Shown here one piece after another: positions 53,402 through 63,388 of a stretch of 64,000 nucleotides of DNA (positions are counted from its first letter, which is position 1; each line of letters starts with the position of its first letter). The notes under the pieces are model-generated. The model worked only from the letters and a program-made list of their open reading frames with translations. It ran no database searches and was not told the origin of the DNA. The stretch lies in NCBI GenBank assembly GCA_013140985.1, contig JABFRU010000002.1, forward strand, positions 62,001-126,000. The letters run 5' to 3'. Made by a program: the position numbers and the translations under genes. Source of the DNA: Chitinophagaceae bacterium. GTDB taxonomy: Bacteria > Bacteroidota > Bacteroidia > Chitinophagales > Chitinophagaceae.

Positions 53402-54208
53402 TTTTGGAGACTTGGCGGGGAAGAAGAATTTAGTGATGGTAGCAGTTTAGAGTGGTTGGATTACGGGGCAAGGATGTATGATAACCAGATCGGGAGGTGG
53501 ATGGTAATCAACCCATTGAGCGAGAAAATGAGACGGCACTCTCCTTTCAACTATGCCTTTGATAATCCTATTCGGTATCTTGACCATGATGGAATGGAAG
53601 CAACTGATGACTATAAACTAACAAGAAAAGGACATTTAGAATTGATAAAAAAAACCACAGATGCTACAGATAAGATTTATGCCACAAATAAAGACGGAAC
53701 TGTTGACCAAAATACAAGTATTACTGTTGAAAAGTCAGTTATCAATAGCAGGGTGACAAAGCAAGATAATACTAGTAGTGAAAAAACAGATTATACTGCT
53801 ATGACTGTTGAGTCAAACAAGGCTGGAGGTAGAGATCTATTTGAATTCATGAGCGAAAATAGTGACGTGGAATTTGGTATAGTTGAAAAAACTCAGGGAG
53901 CCAAAGATGTAAGCATAATCACAACGGCACACAAAGAGGGCTTTGAAACTGGTTCAGGAAATGAAGTAGCCAATGCATTCAAATACGCTCATGTGGTTAC
54001 TACAATAGATCATAGCCATGCCAGAATAACTGGACTTGAATCAACACCTTCAGGATTTCATCCGTTCACTAAAGAGCCGGATGCTCTTTACGGCGATAGA
54101 CATGCTGCGAAAACTGAAGAAGGAATGTACCCTAACGCAATTCATAGAGTTTATGTGCCTTCGACTAAAACCTATGTTCAATACAATTCAAAGAAAATTT
54201 TTAAATAA
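53402..54208 (+). pseudogene. Orphan RHS core tip with C-terminal toxin-like domain
   Basis: The frame is open from 53402 after an in-frame TAA and starts mid-protein ([19 protein letters not shown]). It then gives the RHS-associated core end [20 protein letters not shown] and [17 protein letters not shown]. The N-terminal YD-repeat body is missing, so this is a displaced or truncated tip. Residues after the core form a variable domain ending with [20 protein letters not shown] and [20 protein letters not shown]. The HSH...D arrangement resembles JAB-like metalloprotease toxins. A TTG at 53456 could serve as a start for about 250 aa. Such tips recombine onto full RHS genes in some bacteria. 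The downstream gene overlaps by one base and may encode its immunity protein. Confidence 0.7.
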
Positions 54209-54657
54209 TGAATATATACTCAGTGATATTTGTAAGCGTTCTGCTTAATTATTGCACAACATCGAAGGTTGTTTTCACTAATAAGGAACTGGAAAAGGAG
54301 GTTAATTTATATGTTGCAGATTTGGCAGATTTGAAGGAAGAATACCTTAATATTCCCTACGTCGTTCTTACATCAATCAAAATGGGAGATTCTCTTATTT
54401 TTTCTTTGGGGAATTCCTATCCTGAATTGGAAAAGGTGAAAGTTTTTGCGAAGCATCAGGGCTTTTACTTTTGTTTTGGCCCTGAATATCCTATGGATGA
54501 GTATTATGAAGTAATTAACCCTGAGCCTGCACCGGATGAGTTGAAGAAGAAATATGAAGAAATTAAAAAAGGATTTCCAAAATATGAACCACCTAGAAAA
54601 TTGGTGGTATTTTATAAAGGCAAATTGATTTCTTCTGTGTCTTCATATAAAGAATAA
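54208..54657 (+). CDS. Candidate immunity protein / small lipoprotein beside the RHS tip
   Basis: This 149-aa protein begins with a short hydrophobic segment ending in Cys (NIYSVIFVSVLLNYC), which could be a lipoprotein signal. The remainder is an alpha/beta protein with GDSLIFSLGNSYPELEKVKV and a C-terminal strand PPRKLVVFYKGKLISS. No family is recognised. Its ATG overlaps the RHS tip stop codon by one base, the typical placement of a cognate immunity gene. The immunity role is inferred from position alone. Confidence 0.65.
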   Translation: MNIYSVIFVSVLLNYCTTSKVVFTNKELEKEVNLYVADLADLKEEYLNIPYVVLTSIKMGDSLIFSLGNSYPELEKVKVFAKHQGFYFCFGPEYPMDEYYEVINPEPAPDELKKKYEEIKKGFPKYEPPRKLVVFYKGKLISSVSSYKE

Positions 54658-54815
54658 ATTCAAGGCTGTCCGTAGTGTTCGGTTCTTTTCTTCCCTGCCG
54701 AGTGTTCATTTGATATTTTGCAGGCGATGTCTCGGCAGCAGCAATTGCAAGCTATAATAATTTTAGCGGCCGGACTCGCCGCATTTATTTAACGTATAGC
54801 CAATATTTCCCCTTT

Positions 54816-55820
54816 TTAAAACTTAGGACAAAGCAAATAATCCGCTGTTTTTTTACGGAAACCTGTATAAGACACAGATAATTCCAAGCCACCACGACCA
54901 TAACTGGATGGCTTAAGTTTTGAAATATTTACATCATAGCTGATGGCAACGGAGAAAGGAGAGTAGTCAATTTTTACAACAGGGATCAGGGCATCATTCC
55001 ATCTTAAAAAACCACCGGCATGAATAGTATAAGCAGGGTTGTCAGGATCGGAACCCAATTTGAGACCATACATACCACCACCGACAGTTTCATTAAAACC
55101 GCCCTGCATTGAATGATCTGCCTGTATAGTTAAATAAGCATATTGTGTAACAGCTAATTTTATTCCACCGGAAAAAACCCATTTAGGATGCAATTCAATA
55201 CCGGCATTGCGATAGAAAGATTGATTGGGCCGGGTGAAATGATGAAAAGCAGCGCCAAGGAAAAAATTATTTTCTGCCTCACCAAAACTTGAATTATAAC
55301 TCATGCCCACACTTCCATCTGCATATAAATATTGATTGTTCGGAAAACTTTCACCCAGACCACCATTATCATATTGGCTGTTGGTCGTTGCCTTCGACGG
55401 ATCAAAACGTCTTTGCACTACACCTCCCATAAAACCCAATGACAAATAACGGCTTTGATTACTGCTTAATGATTTATGATAGTTCAATGCCGGCAATACA
55501 TGAGTAGATGTCCAGCCGATGGTTCCTGCCCGGTCAAATAATACCTGCATGCCTGTAGTTATAAAATCATTGTTCTTGCCGACCGGCATTTTTATTTCCG
55601 CATTCAATGAACCGGTACGATAGGCATTGGTCACACTGTTCCATTGATCCCTGTACACACCCTGCACTCTTATATCACCAGTGAAAATGCCGGCGAGTGA
55701 AGGATTTCTCCAAAGTGGCGCCTCGAAGAATTGAGAGAAATGAATGTCCTGGCTTAAAGCGTAAGGCGAAAAGCTTAAAGCGCAAAGCATGATCAGTAAT
55801 ATTTGTTTTATTCTCTTCAT
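54816..55820 (-). CDS. PorP/SprF-family type IX secretion outer-membrane protein (second copy)
   Basis: This 334-aa protein has a signal peptide (KQILLIMLCALSFSPYALS) and the family opening DIHFSQFFEAPLWRNPSLAG, followed by RVQGVYRDQWNSVTNAY and barrel strands. It is a paralogue of the gene at 35673. Its start overlaps the stop codon of the upstream PKD adhesin by 4 nt (ATGA), which implies translational coupling. The 158-bp gap behind it (54658-54815) holds a 7-bp TGCCGAG/CTCGGCA hairpin and no gene. Confidence 0.93.
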   Translation of the reverse strand: MKRIKQILLIMLCALSFSPYALSQDIHFSQFFEAPLWRNPSLAGIFTGDIRVQGVYRDQWNSVTNAYRTGSLNAEIKMPVGKNNDFITTGMQVLFDRAGTIGWTSTHVLPALNYHKSLSSNQSRYLSLGFMGGVVQRRFDPSKATTNSQYDNGGLGESFPNNQYLYADGSVGMSYNSSFGEAENNFFLGAAFHHFTRPNQSFYRNAGIELHPKWVFSGGIKLAVTQYAYLTIQADHSMQGGFNETVGGGMYGLKLGSDPDNPAYTIHAGGFLRWNDALIPVVKIDYSPFSVAISYDVNISKLKPSSYGRGGLELSVSYTGFRKKTADYLLCPKF

Positions 55821-58800
55821 AGGATCAACGAAATGTTTCCATTTAAACGAATGATATCGCCATTATCACAAAAGACCTCTACCTGGTAAACATATACATC
55901 AGCCTTCGGTTTATTTCCTTTATACGTTCCATCCCATCCGAATGAAGCATTATTAACAGGGAAATTTCTTTTTTCAAATACTACTTCTCCCCAACGATTG
56001 AAAATGCGGAACAGTATTATTCTCTCCAATCCTTTTCCTCTCGGATAAAAAACATCATTGCTGCCATCCCCGTTAGGTGTAAATGTATTGGGTACAAACA
56101 GGTTTGCGTTTTTGCAGATGACGATCACATCAATTTCGCCAAGATTGCTGCAGCCATTGTCATCCGTAAAATAAACCTGGTAGTGAGTGTTGAAATTCGG
56201 ATCGGCAGCAGGTTGCGGACAATTGCCACAACTCAATCCCGTTGATGGCGACCATATCCAGCTAACTGTGTTCGGAGAATAAGTGGCCGGTATGGTTACA
56301 GGAAATCCTGCCTGCACCGTCATTTGGCCCGGTATATTAATGATTGGTAACGGGTTGACCAATATATTCTGTGTTGTTGTATCCCTGCACCCGGTACTAT
56401 TCGTTGCATAAGTTGTTATGGTAAATGTTCCTGCAGTAGTGTAGATCTGTTCCGGCGGGTTTTGTAATAACGAAGTAGTGCCATTTGGAAAATTCCATTG
56501 CCATGTAACAACAGATGTATCCGGCTGAATAAAAAGACCCGTATGTAATAACGATGAGTTCACACAAACAACAGTGTCGCCGCCGATATCTATCAAGGGT
56601 CGTTGTACTACTTTAATAATATTGGGCATTGTTGCAGTATCCCGGCAACCTTGCTGGGTTATAGTAGCAAGACTTACAGTGTAAATTCCGGGAGAGGTAT
56701 ATGTGTGTACCGGGTTTTGTTGTGTTGAAGTATTGCCGTCACCAAAATTCCAATTATATGTTACAACAGGATCATTGAATGTGGTTGAATCACTAAAACT
56801 AACCGTTCCGAAATCGCAGAATAATTTTCTGTCAAGACCAAATTTTGTATTGGCGCCTGTTACCAATACCGTATCAAGACCTGTCAATGCAATTAAACAA
56901 CCCGAAGGGTCTTCCATAATTACTTTCGGAAGAAAATTACCCCATGATGTATAAAGATGGGTGGCATCAGGAACAGTAGTTGTTTGTGTATATCCATCGC
57001 CAAAATCCCAGAAATAAGAAGCGATCTGGCCGGTAGTAAAACTATTCAGCGTTACCTGCAGATCCTTACATCCCGAAATAGGAGCATACGTTATTCTTGA
57101 ACCGATCGTATCACTTACAATTACAGTACTTGTAGTTTGGTCTGTACATCCGCCCGGACTTGTTACTGTCAATGTTACCAAATATGAGCCGGGTATTGTA
57201 TAGTAATGAACAGGGTTTGGCAATGTAGATGTGCCTTCACCCGGGCCAAAGTCCCACAAGAAAGTAGAATAGAAAGCGGATGTATTGGTAAATTGAATTT
57301 CAAACGGAATGCAGGAACTGATCGAATCGTTCATGTTGAAAGAAGCAACAGGCAGGTCAACACGGATATAAGCAGGTTTTGTAATAGTGGCGTTGCAACC
57401 ATTATTATCTGTTATCTGCAGTGTTACATCATACAAACCAGTAGCTGCATACACATGTGTAGGAGATGTTATGATAGAAGTGCCGCCATCTCCAAAATCC
57501 CAGTTGCTGCTAAATCCTGCAGCAACAGAAGCATTGGTAAATGTTACTGTCGCACCCGGGCATGTTAATGTGTCTGCAGAAATAAAATCCGGAACAGGAT
57601 CAGTAGTGATAATGATATTCACTCTTGTTAAACTATCCTGGCAACCGGCAGCATCTGTTACAACCAATTTTACAGAAAAAGTGCCTGCCATATTATAAGT
57701 ATGAGTAAATGGCGGACCACTAAAGTTTTGAATGGTTCCATCGCCAAAATCCCATTGCCAGTTTGCCAGTCCATTTGTTCCATCACCGGTTGAAGCATCA
57801 TTGAAGGTTGTCAGCAAGCCAACACATCCATTCGTATTCGTTGCTGAAAAATCAGCAACCGGTCCATTGATGCGGATATAATTTGTTCTCGTTACAGTAT
57901 TGGTACAATTATTTACATCGGTAGTGACGAGTGTAACTGTATAAGTGCCGGCGTTAGTATAGGTATGAGTAACATCAGGTAGATTTACAACCGCAGTGCC
58001 TCCATCGCCAAAATCCCAGGCATAAGAAACAATATTGGCAGTATTAATATTGGAAACATGAAAATTTATATCGGCTGTTTTGCAGGCCAATGTTCTGTCA
58101 GCATCAAAGACAGGATTTTCATTGACGGCATTGACCGCCCGGGTTGTTGTATCGGCACACCCTCCATTAGTGACAATAAGGGTAACTGTATAAATTCCAT
58201 ATGCAGGAAAATTATGTACAGGATTTTGAATGGTAACAACAGGTGAGCCATCACCAAAATTCCATTCCCAGGTAAGCGGGGCAATAGATTGGTCGGTGAA
58301 TGTAAACCGGAGCCGGTCATTACAATCTGGTGTAACAGCAAATACGGCTATTGGCGGCAATACACATACATAGTTTGTCTTAATGATGGTATCCGGGCAC
58401 CCGTTGTTATATGCAATAAGCCTTACATTAAAACAACCGGTATCAGTATAAGCATGTGATGGGTTTTGTAATATTGATGTAGTACCATCTCCAAAATCCC
58501 AGAGCCATTCATCCACAGTACCGGGAGTGGAAAGATCAGTAAAATATACAAGTTGTCTTGCACACACCGGTGTTGGGGTGGCTGAAAAATCAGCGGTAGG
58601 TTGTGAGCCAACCCGCACTGCACCCGTCACTACCAACGAATCGTTGCAACCGGAACTGGTAGTGATATACAATTTTACAGTATAGGTTCCCTGCACAGTA
58701 TATGTATGTGTTGGGGTGGCTGTAGTAGAAGTAAAACCATCACCAAAATCCCAGAGGTAAGAAGTAACGGCATCAACTGTTACGATATTGGCAACAGGTG

Positions 58801-60190
58801 AAATAGTATGCGGGATACAACCACGAACGGGGAATAAAGGAATGGTGATAGCTGGTCTTGTTATTACGATATAATCAGGCCTGACAATGGTATCCGCACA
58901 ACCAAATCCATTTGTAGCGATCAGTGTAACATCAAAACTTCCGTAAGAAGTATAAGTATGAGATGGATTTTGCAAAGTTGAAGTGTTGCCATCGCCAAAA
59001 TCCCATTGCCAGTTAACAGCGCCGCCAGTTGAAATATCCTGGAAGTTGACAGTAAGTGGTGGCTGGCAGCGGGAAGTGACCGGTGCAGTAAAATCGGCAA
59101 CAGGTCCTGGATTGATCGTAATGCTTTGCAGACTGGAATCAACACAATTTGTATAAGTATTATACAACCGGGCAATATAATTTCCCGGTACTGTATAACT
59201 ATGAGTAGCATTAATAGTAGTAGCTGTGCCGCCATCGCCAAAATTCCAGGCAGAACTTACGGGTGCCGGTGTGGATGTATTATTGAAACTGATAGTTTCA
59301 TTGACACATGCACTTGCAGGCGCTGAGAAAGTAGTACTGTATCCACCAACAACTATCGGTGTACTCCGGGCTGTGTCTTCACAACCGGCGGTACTGGTGG
59401 TAACCAATATTGCAATGAATGTTCCGTTGCCGGTGTAAGTATGTGTTGGACTCACTGCTGTTGAAAGAGGGGAACCATCACCAAAGTCCCATAGGTAAGA
59501 AAGCACCGGCGGACCGGTTGAGTTATTAGTAAATGAAATAGTAGCCGGTGCCACACAAGTGGCAGGTTGTGTATTTGTAAAAACTGATCTCACCCCATTT
59601 GTTACAGTAATATAATTGGGTCGGCTTATTGTTCTCGTACAACCTTTATCATTGGTAACTCTTAGTGTAACTGTAAAGTTTCCTGCAGTAGTATAAATGG
59701 CTAATGGATTTTGTAATGCAGATGTGGTGCCATTTCCAAAATCCCATAGCCAGGCCACATTTGTATTACCTGCACCTGCTGTTGAAAGATCCTGGAACTG
59801 TACCCGTAATGGAAAGCATCCTGACCGGACATTTTCAGTGAAATCAACAGTCGGCGGTTCATAAACAGTAATGTATTGAGACCGGGTCAATGTGTTGGAG
59901 CCGCCTGCATTGGTCACAGTTAAACTAACTGTATAAGTGCCGGGAGTAAAATAGGTAGCTGTAGGGTTTTGCAATGCAGATGTATTACCATTTCCAAAAT
60001 TCCAACTCCATGTAATTGGGCTACCGGTTGATTGATCCTGGAAGTTTACAATTAAGGGAGAACAACCCGCCTGTGTATTAGAAGTAAAATTGGCAACAGG
60101 GGCCTGGCACGGGGCAGCAGTGGCACCGAAAAGGATAAGCAGGTATAAGAGTAACCCTTTAATACAAGTATTGTAACCGGTGGTCTTCAA
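55817..60190 (-). CDS. Giant PKD-repeat adhesin with type B T9SS sorting domain
   Basis: The protein of about 1457 aa has a signal peptide (IKGLLLYLLILFGATAAPCQ), then about 15 PKD-like repeats, each with a W-(D/N)FG-(D/N/P)G core such as WSWNFGNGNTSALQNP and YLWDFGDGFTSTTATP. It ends in a gliding-motility/CHU_C-type sorting domain (FVPNTFTPNGDGSNDVFYPR, FRIFNRWGEVVFEKR, WDGTYKGNKPKADVYVY). It is exported by the type IX system as a surface fibre or adhesin. I set the start at TTG 60190, just before the signal peptide; an upstream start at 60328 would place 46 residues ahead of it. Its stop overlaps the PorP/SprF start. Confidence 0.92.
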   Translation of the reverse strand: MKTTGYNTCIKGLLLYLLILFGATAAPCQAPVANFTSNTQAGCSPLIVNFQDQSTGSPITWSWNFGNGNTSALQNPTATYFTPGTYTVSLTVTNAGGSNTLTRSQYITVYEPPTVDFTENVRSGCFPLRVQFQDLSTAGAGNTNVAWLWDFGNGTTSALQNPLAIYTTAGNFTVTLRVTNDKGCTRTISRPNYITVTNGVRSVFTNTQPATCVAPATISFTNNSTGPPVLSYLWDFGDGSPLSTAVSPTHTYTGNGTFIAILVTTSTAGCEDTARSTPIVVGGYSTTFSAPASACVNETISFNNTSTPAPVSSAWNFGDGGTATTINATHSYTVPGNYIARLYNTYTNCVDSSLQSITINPGPVADFTAPVTSRCQPPLTVNFQDISTGGAVNWQWDFGDGNTSTLQNPSHTYTSYGSFDVTLIATNGFGCADTIVRPDYIVITRPAITIPLFPVRGCIPHTISPVANIVTVDAVTSYLWDFGDGFTSTTATPTHTYTVQGTYTVKLYITTSSGCNDSLVVTGAVRVGSQPTADFSATPTPVCARQLVYFTDLSTPGTVDEWLWDFGDGTTSILQNPSHAYTDTGCFNVRLIAYNNGCPDTIIKTNYVCVLPPIAVFAVTPDCNDRLRFTFTDQSIAPLTWEWNFGDGSPVVTIQNPVHNFPAYGIYTVTLIVTNGGCADTTTRAVNAVNENPVFDADRTLACKTADINFHVSNINTANIVSYAWDFGDGGTAVVNLPDVTHTYTNAGTYTVTLVTTDVNNCTNTVTRTNYIRINGPVADFSATNTNGCVGLLTTFNDASTGDGTNGLANWQWDFGDGTIQNFSGPPFTHTYNMAGTFSVKLVVTDAAGCQDSLTRVNIIITTDPVPDFISADTLTCPGATVTFTNASVAAGFSSNWDFGDGGTSIITSPTHVYAATGLYDVTLQITDNNGCNATITKPAYIRVDLPVASFNMNDSISSCIPFEIQFTNTSAFYSTFLWDFGPGEGTSTLPNPVHYYTIPGSYLVTLTVTSPGGCTDQTTSTVIVSDTIGSRITYAPISGCKDLQVTLNSFTTGQIASYFWDFGDGYTQTTTVPDATHLYTSWGNFLPKVIMEDPSGCLIALTGLDTVLVTGANTKFGLDRKLFCDFGTVSFSDSTTFNDPVVTYNWNFGDGNTSTQQNPVHTYTSPGIYTVSLATITQQGCRDTATMPNIIKVVQRPLIDIGGDTVVCVNSSLLHTGLFIQPDTSVVTWQWNFPNGTTSLLQNPPEQIYTTAGTFTITTYATNSTGCRDTTTQNILVNPLPIINIPGQMTVQAGFPVTIPATYSPNTVSWIWSPSTGLSCGNCPQPAADPNFNTHYQVYFTDDNGCSNLGEIDVIVICKNANLFVPNTFTPNGDGSNDVFYPRGKGLERIILFRIFNRWGEVVFEKRNFPVNNASFGWDGTYKGNKPKADVYVYQVEVFCDNGDIIRLNGNISLIL

Positions 60191-60378
60191 AGCGTAACTA
60201 GGTTTTGGAACTACTTCTGGCAAATCAGCGATTACATGGCAAAAACTATTCCTGATAACCGAATCTTTACAAACAATCTGATCAGGTTGTCCAAAAATGT
60301 CTGAAATCAATAATAAACGTAAGATCAATGCTAAAAAGACTTTGAAAGCCGGTCTTTGTTTAAAGGATCATGAGGGGT

Positions 60379-60795
60379 TCATTCCTTATCCAGCCGCATG
60401 ATCCTGGTGTCGGATCCAACGGTTTGGCTGGCCTCTACATAGACCCAGCTGTTTCGATCAATATGCCAGGTTCCGTTAATAAGGATCAGGGGGTACGCAG
60501 CGGAAGTGAAATTAGCCCAGGTGGTATTATTGCTGGAATTGCCATCCCATTGACCGGTCATTTCAACACTGCCGTTTTTTATAGCGTCAACTGTCTTATT
60601 ACTATAATACTTGAATTTATAACCCGTAAAATCGGCGGTGATATCTGTACCATTCAGCCTGAAATTGGTGACCTTCCAATGGCCATCGGTCATGGCTTTT
60701 ATTACAAGGTCTTCCTGTGTTTGTTCAATAGCTTTTTTACAACCGGAAAAAACCAGCAATAATAAAGTCAACAACAAAACAGGGTTTTTCTTCAT
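60379..60795 (-). CDS. Putative lipoprotein, lipocalin-like
   Basis: This 138-aa protein has a lipoprotein signal (KKNPVLLLTLLLLVFSGCKK). The mature part contains MTDGHWKVTNFRLNGTDITA, FKFKYYSN-like strands and WHIDRNSWVYVEAS, a pattern like small lipocalin-type lipoproteins of Bacteroidota (W-K-V-T-N-F at the barrel start). The start is at the ATG 60795, which gives a proper lipobox. Function unknown. Confidence 0.75.
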   Translation of the reverse strand: MKKNPVLLLTLLLLVFSGCKKAIEQTQEDLVIKAMTDGHWKVTNFRLNGTDITADFTGYKFKYYSNKTVDAIKNGSVEMTGQWDGNSSNNTTWANFTSAAYPLILINGTWHIDRNSWVYVEASQTVGSDTRIMRLDKE

Positions 60796-60928
60796 GCTAA
60801 AAATATAACACCACAAAATAAACATTCTGGCCCGTCGGTGCAATAGTAAAATACGGTTAAATAGCCTGTGCCGGGTTTCATCTTCTGCTGTTTGCATTAC
60901 CTTCATTGTTTTTAAGCAAGTTCAAAGT

Positions 60929-63325
60929 ATGGCAATGAAGAAATGGGTATTACTTCTCATCGTTTTTATCAGGTTGTTATCTCCTTTATGGTCGCAAAAG
61001 CCGGAAGAAATGCTGAATAAATGGTCGGCAAAATCACCCATTGAAAAAATATATCTCCATTTTGACAGGGACAATTATATTGCCGGGGAAACTGTTTGGT
61101 TCAAAGCTTATTTATACTCCGGCTACCAGGCAGATACCATCAGCAGTAATTTGTATGTTGAACTTGCCAACAATGCCGGTAATATGATAAGCAGAGTTGT
61201 GTTGCCTGTTTTCTTTGGAGGAACTAATGGTCAATTTGAATTGCCTGATTCTTTAACGACAGGTTTGTATTTCATCAGGTCATATACCCCTTCGATGTTG
61301 AATAATGAAGCAGGCTTTATCAGCAGTCAATCTATTTTTGTTTATGGTAAGAATGCTCCATTAATAACAACGGAAAAGAGAACCCGCCTTGAGTTTTTTC
61401 CTGAAGGGGGTAATTTGATCAGTTCTGTTCCAAATACAATTGCCTTCAGGGCGGTGGATGAAAATGGAATGCCGGTAGCAGTAAAAGGTAAAGTGGTCAA
61501 CAGCCGTCATGAAGTAGTAACAGCCTTTGATACTTATCATGATGGTATGGGGATGTTTGAACTGACACCTTTGCCCGGTGAAAAATATTTCGCCTCTGCT
61601 GATGAAGATATAAACGGAGAATTTGATTTACCAGCACAAACAGCAAAAGGGATTGCTTTATCAGTTATACCGCACCCGCAAGGGTATTTCTTTGAGATAA
61701 AACAAAAAAAAGGAGATCCCGATTTCAGAGTGGCATATATGATCGGGCAAATGCAACACCAGGTAGTATTCAAACAGGATATTAAAACAAATAATGATGA
61801 GATAAGGGGAGTGATCAATACACAGCATTTGTATTCGGGCATTTTGCAGATCACTTTTTTCAACGAAGCTCATCAGCCACTGGCAGAAAGATTATGTTTT
61901 GTCAATAACAAAGAATATGTTTTAAAAGGAGACCTGATGGCCGATACACTGAATTTTGCAGAAAGAAGTAAGAACCGGTTCTCCATACAATTAAAGGATA
62001 CCGTGCAGGGAACTTTTTCTGTTTCTGTAACTGATGCTGCTTTCAATTTTGCCCCGGTAAGAGAGGAAAATATTTTTACCGGCTTATTGCTTACTGCTGA
62101 TATCAAAGGGTATGTACACAATCCTGCTTATTATTTTTCAAGAGACGATGATTCTGCAAAAACAGCGCTGGACCTTGTAATGATGACGAATGGTTGGCGG
62201 CGTTTCAAATGGACAGAGCTTTCTCAAAAATTGTCGCAGTCTTATTCATTTAAAAATAATGCTTATATAACGCTGAGCGGAAAGATCACTTTCCAGGATA
62301 TGAACAAACCTTTTGCTGATAAGGACCTCTTGTTAATGATCACAAACCTGAATAGAAAAAGAAGCACTCATTTTTTACACACGGATGTTAATGGAAAATT
62401 CTTTTTGGATTCACTTATATTTTTTGATAAGAACCGGTTACTCATCTGTGATGTGAGAGGAAAGAAAAGTCAATATATTGATGTATATCCGGATAGTGAT
62501 TCATTGCACCGCCATTTTGCATTGCCTGCATTGGCCACCTCCTTCAAAAGAATAATGAATAGTACTCCTTCTCCTGCATGGCAAATGGATTATGATGCTA
62601 TTTTAAAAGAAAATGGATTGATGCTCGAAACAGTGACAGTGAAAGCAAAGAGAAGGTCAGCTATGCAGGATCTTGATGACAGGTACACCACAGGTCTTTT
62701 TTCAAAAGATGCTACCAGGGCCATTGACCTGGTGAATAGCGAGGAGGCAAATCCTTATCAGAATATTTTTGATTACCTGCAATCAAGGGTCCCTGGCTTA
62801 CATATTGCCAAGGATGGATTTGATTACACACTTATTTACAGGCAGTTTTCCAGCGCCAGCTCAATGGGTAATATACCAATGACACTTTTCCTGGATGAAT
62901 TTGAAACGGACGCATCTTATATTGCTTCTATTCCTGCCAGCGAGATAGCCTTGGTAAAAGTGTATAGCACATTTGCCGGTGCCGTGGGCAATGCACCGGG
63001 GGGTGCAATGGCTATTTATACCAAAAAAGGAACAGACTATGTGAGCAAAAGTAGCTTTGTCAATCATAGCATCTATAATGGTTATTCTGTCGTCAAAGAA
63101 TTCTATGCGCCTGATTATAGCGTTACCAAAAAAGATGGTAAGACAGATAACAGGATCACATTGGACTGGCGCCCGAACATTTTAATAAATAATATTGATC
63201 CAAAGCTCCCATTTTCATTTTACAATAATGACCGCACAAAAAGTTTCAGGGTAGTAGTGGAAGGAATGACAAATGATGGCAAACTATTGATGATAGAGAA
63301 AATATTCAGTACGAAAGGGTTTTAA
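60929..63325 (+). CDS. Secreted MG2/TonB-plug-like large protein
   Basis: This 798-aa protein has a signal peptide (KKWVLLLIVFIRLLSPLWS), an N-terminal beta-sandwich region like an alpha-2-macroglobulin MG2 domain (IYLHFDRDNYIAGETVWFKA), further beta domains, and a C-terminal stretch resembling a TonB-receptor plug (IPASEIALVKVYSTFAG, then GGAMAIYTKKG). Proteins of this kind are frequent in Bacteroidota and are often next to receptor-type genes, but their function is not established. Translation may start at 60929 or at the second ATG, 60935. A hairpin terminator follows. Confidence 0.82.
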   Translation: MAMKKWVLLLIVFIRLLSPLWSQKPEEMLNKWSAKSPIEKIYLHFDRDNYIAGETVWFKAYLYSGYQADTISSNLYVELANNAGNMISRVVLPVFFGGTNGQFELPDSLTTGLYFIRSYTPSMLNNEAGFISSQSIFVYGKNAPLITTEKRTRLEFFPEGGNLISSVPNTIAFRAVDENGMPVAVKGKVVNSRHEVVTAFDTYHDGMGMFELTPLPGEKYFASADEDINGEFDLPAQTAKGIALSVIPHPQGYFFEIKQKKGDPDFRVAYMIGQMQHQVVFKQDIKTNNDEIRGVINTQHLYSGILQITFFNEAHQPLAERLCFVNNKEYVLKGDLMADTLNFAERSKNRFSIQLKDTVQGTFSVSVTDAAFNFAPVREENIFTGLLLTADIKGYVHNPAYYFSRDDDSAKTALDLVMMTNGWRRFKWTELSQKLSQSYSFKNNAYITLSGKITFQDMNKPFADKDLLLMITNLNRKRSTHFLHTDVNGKFFLDSLIFFDKNRLLICDVRGKKSQYIDVYPDSDSLHRHFALPALATSFKRIMNSTPSPAWQMDYDAILKENGLMLETVTVKAKRRSAMQDLDDRYTTGLFSKDATRAIDLVNSEEANPYQNIFDYLQSRVPGLHIAKDGFDYTLIYRQFSSASSMGNIPMTLFLDEFETDASYIASIPASEIALVKVYSTFAGAVGNAPGGAMAIYTKKGTDYVSKSSFVNHSIYNGYSVVKEFYAPDYSVTKKDGKTDNRITLDWRPNILINNIDPKLPFSFYNNDRTKSFRVVVEGMTNDGKLLMIEKIFSTKGF

Positions 63326-63331
63326 AAAGGA

Positions 63332-63374
63332 AGACCCCGGAGTTCTTACGGGAACAGCGGGGTCTCAGGTTTTT
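63332..63374 (+). terminator. Hairpin terminator between convergent genes
   Basis: AGACCCCG (63332-63339) pairs with CGGGGTCT (63358-63365), followed 4 nt later by a run of five T. It lies between the + strand gene ending at 63325 and the convergent DinB-family gene. Confidence 0.65.
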
Positions 63375-63388
63375 CAACCGTCGAAAAG

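Noticed and set aside
54036-54248. Overlapping open frame in the RHS tip region
   Set aside because: It is out of frame with the RHS coding sequence, runs across into the next gene and encodes no recognisable protein.
55817-60190. Regularly repeating DNA that could be taken for a tandem-repeat or CRISPR-like array
   Set aside because: The period is about 250-270 bp and varies, identity is at the protein level (PKD domains with WDFGDG cores), and there are no short identical repeats with unique spacers.
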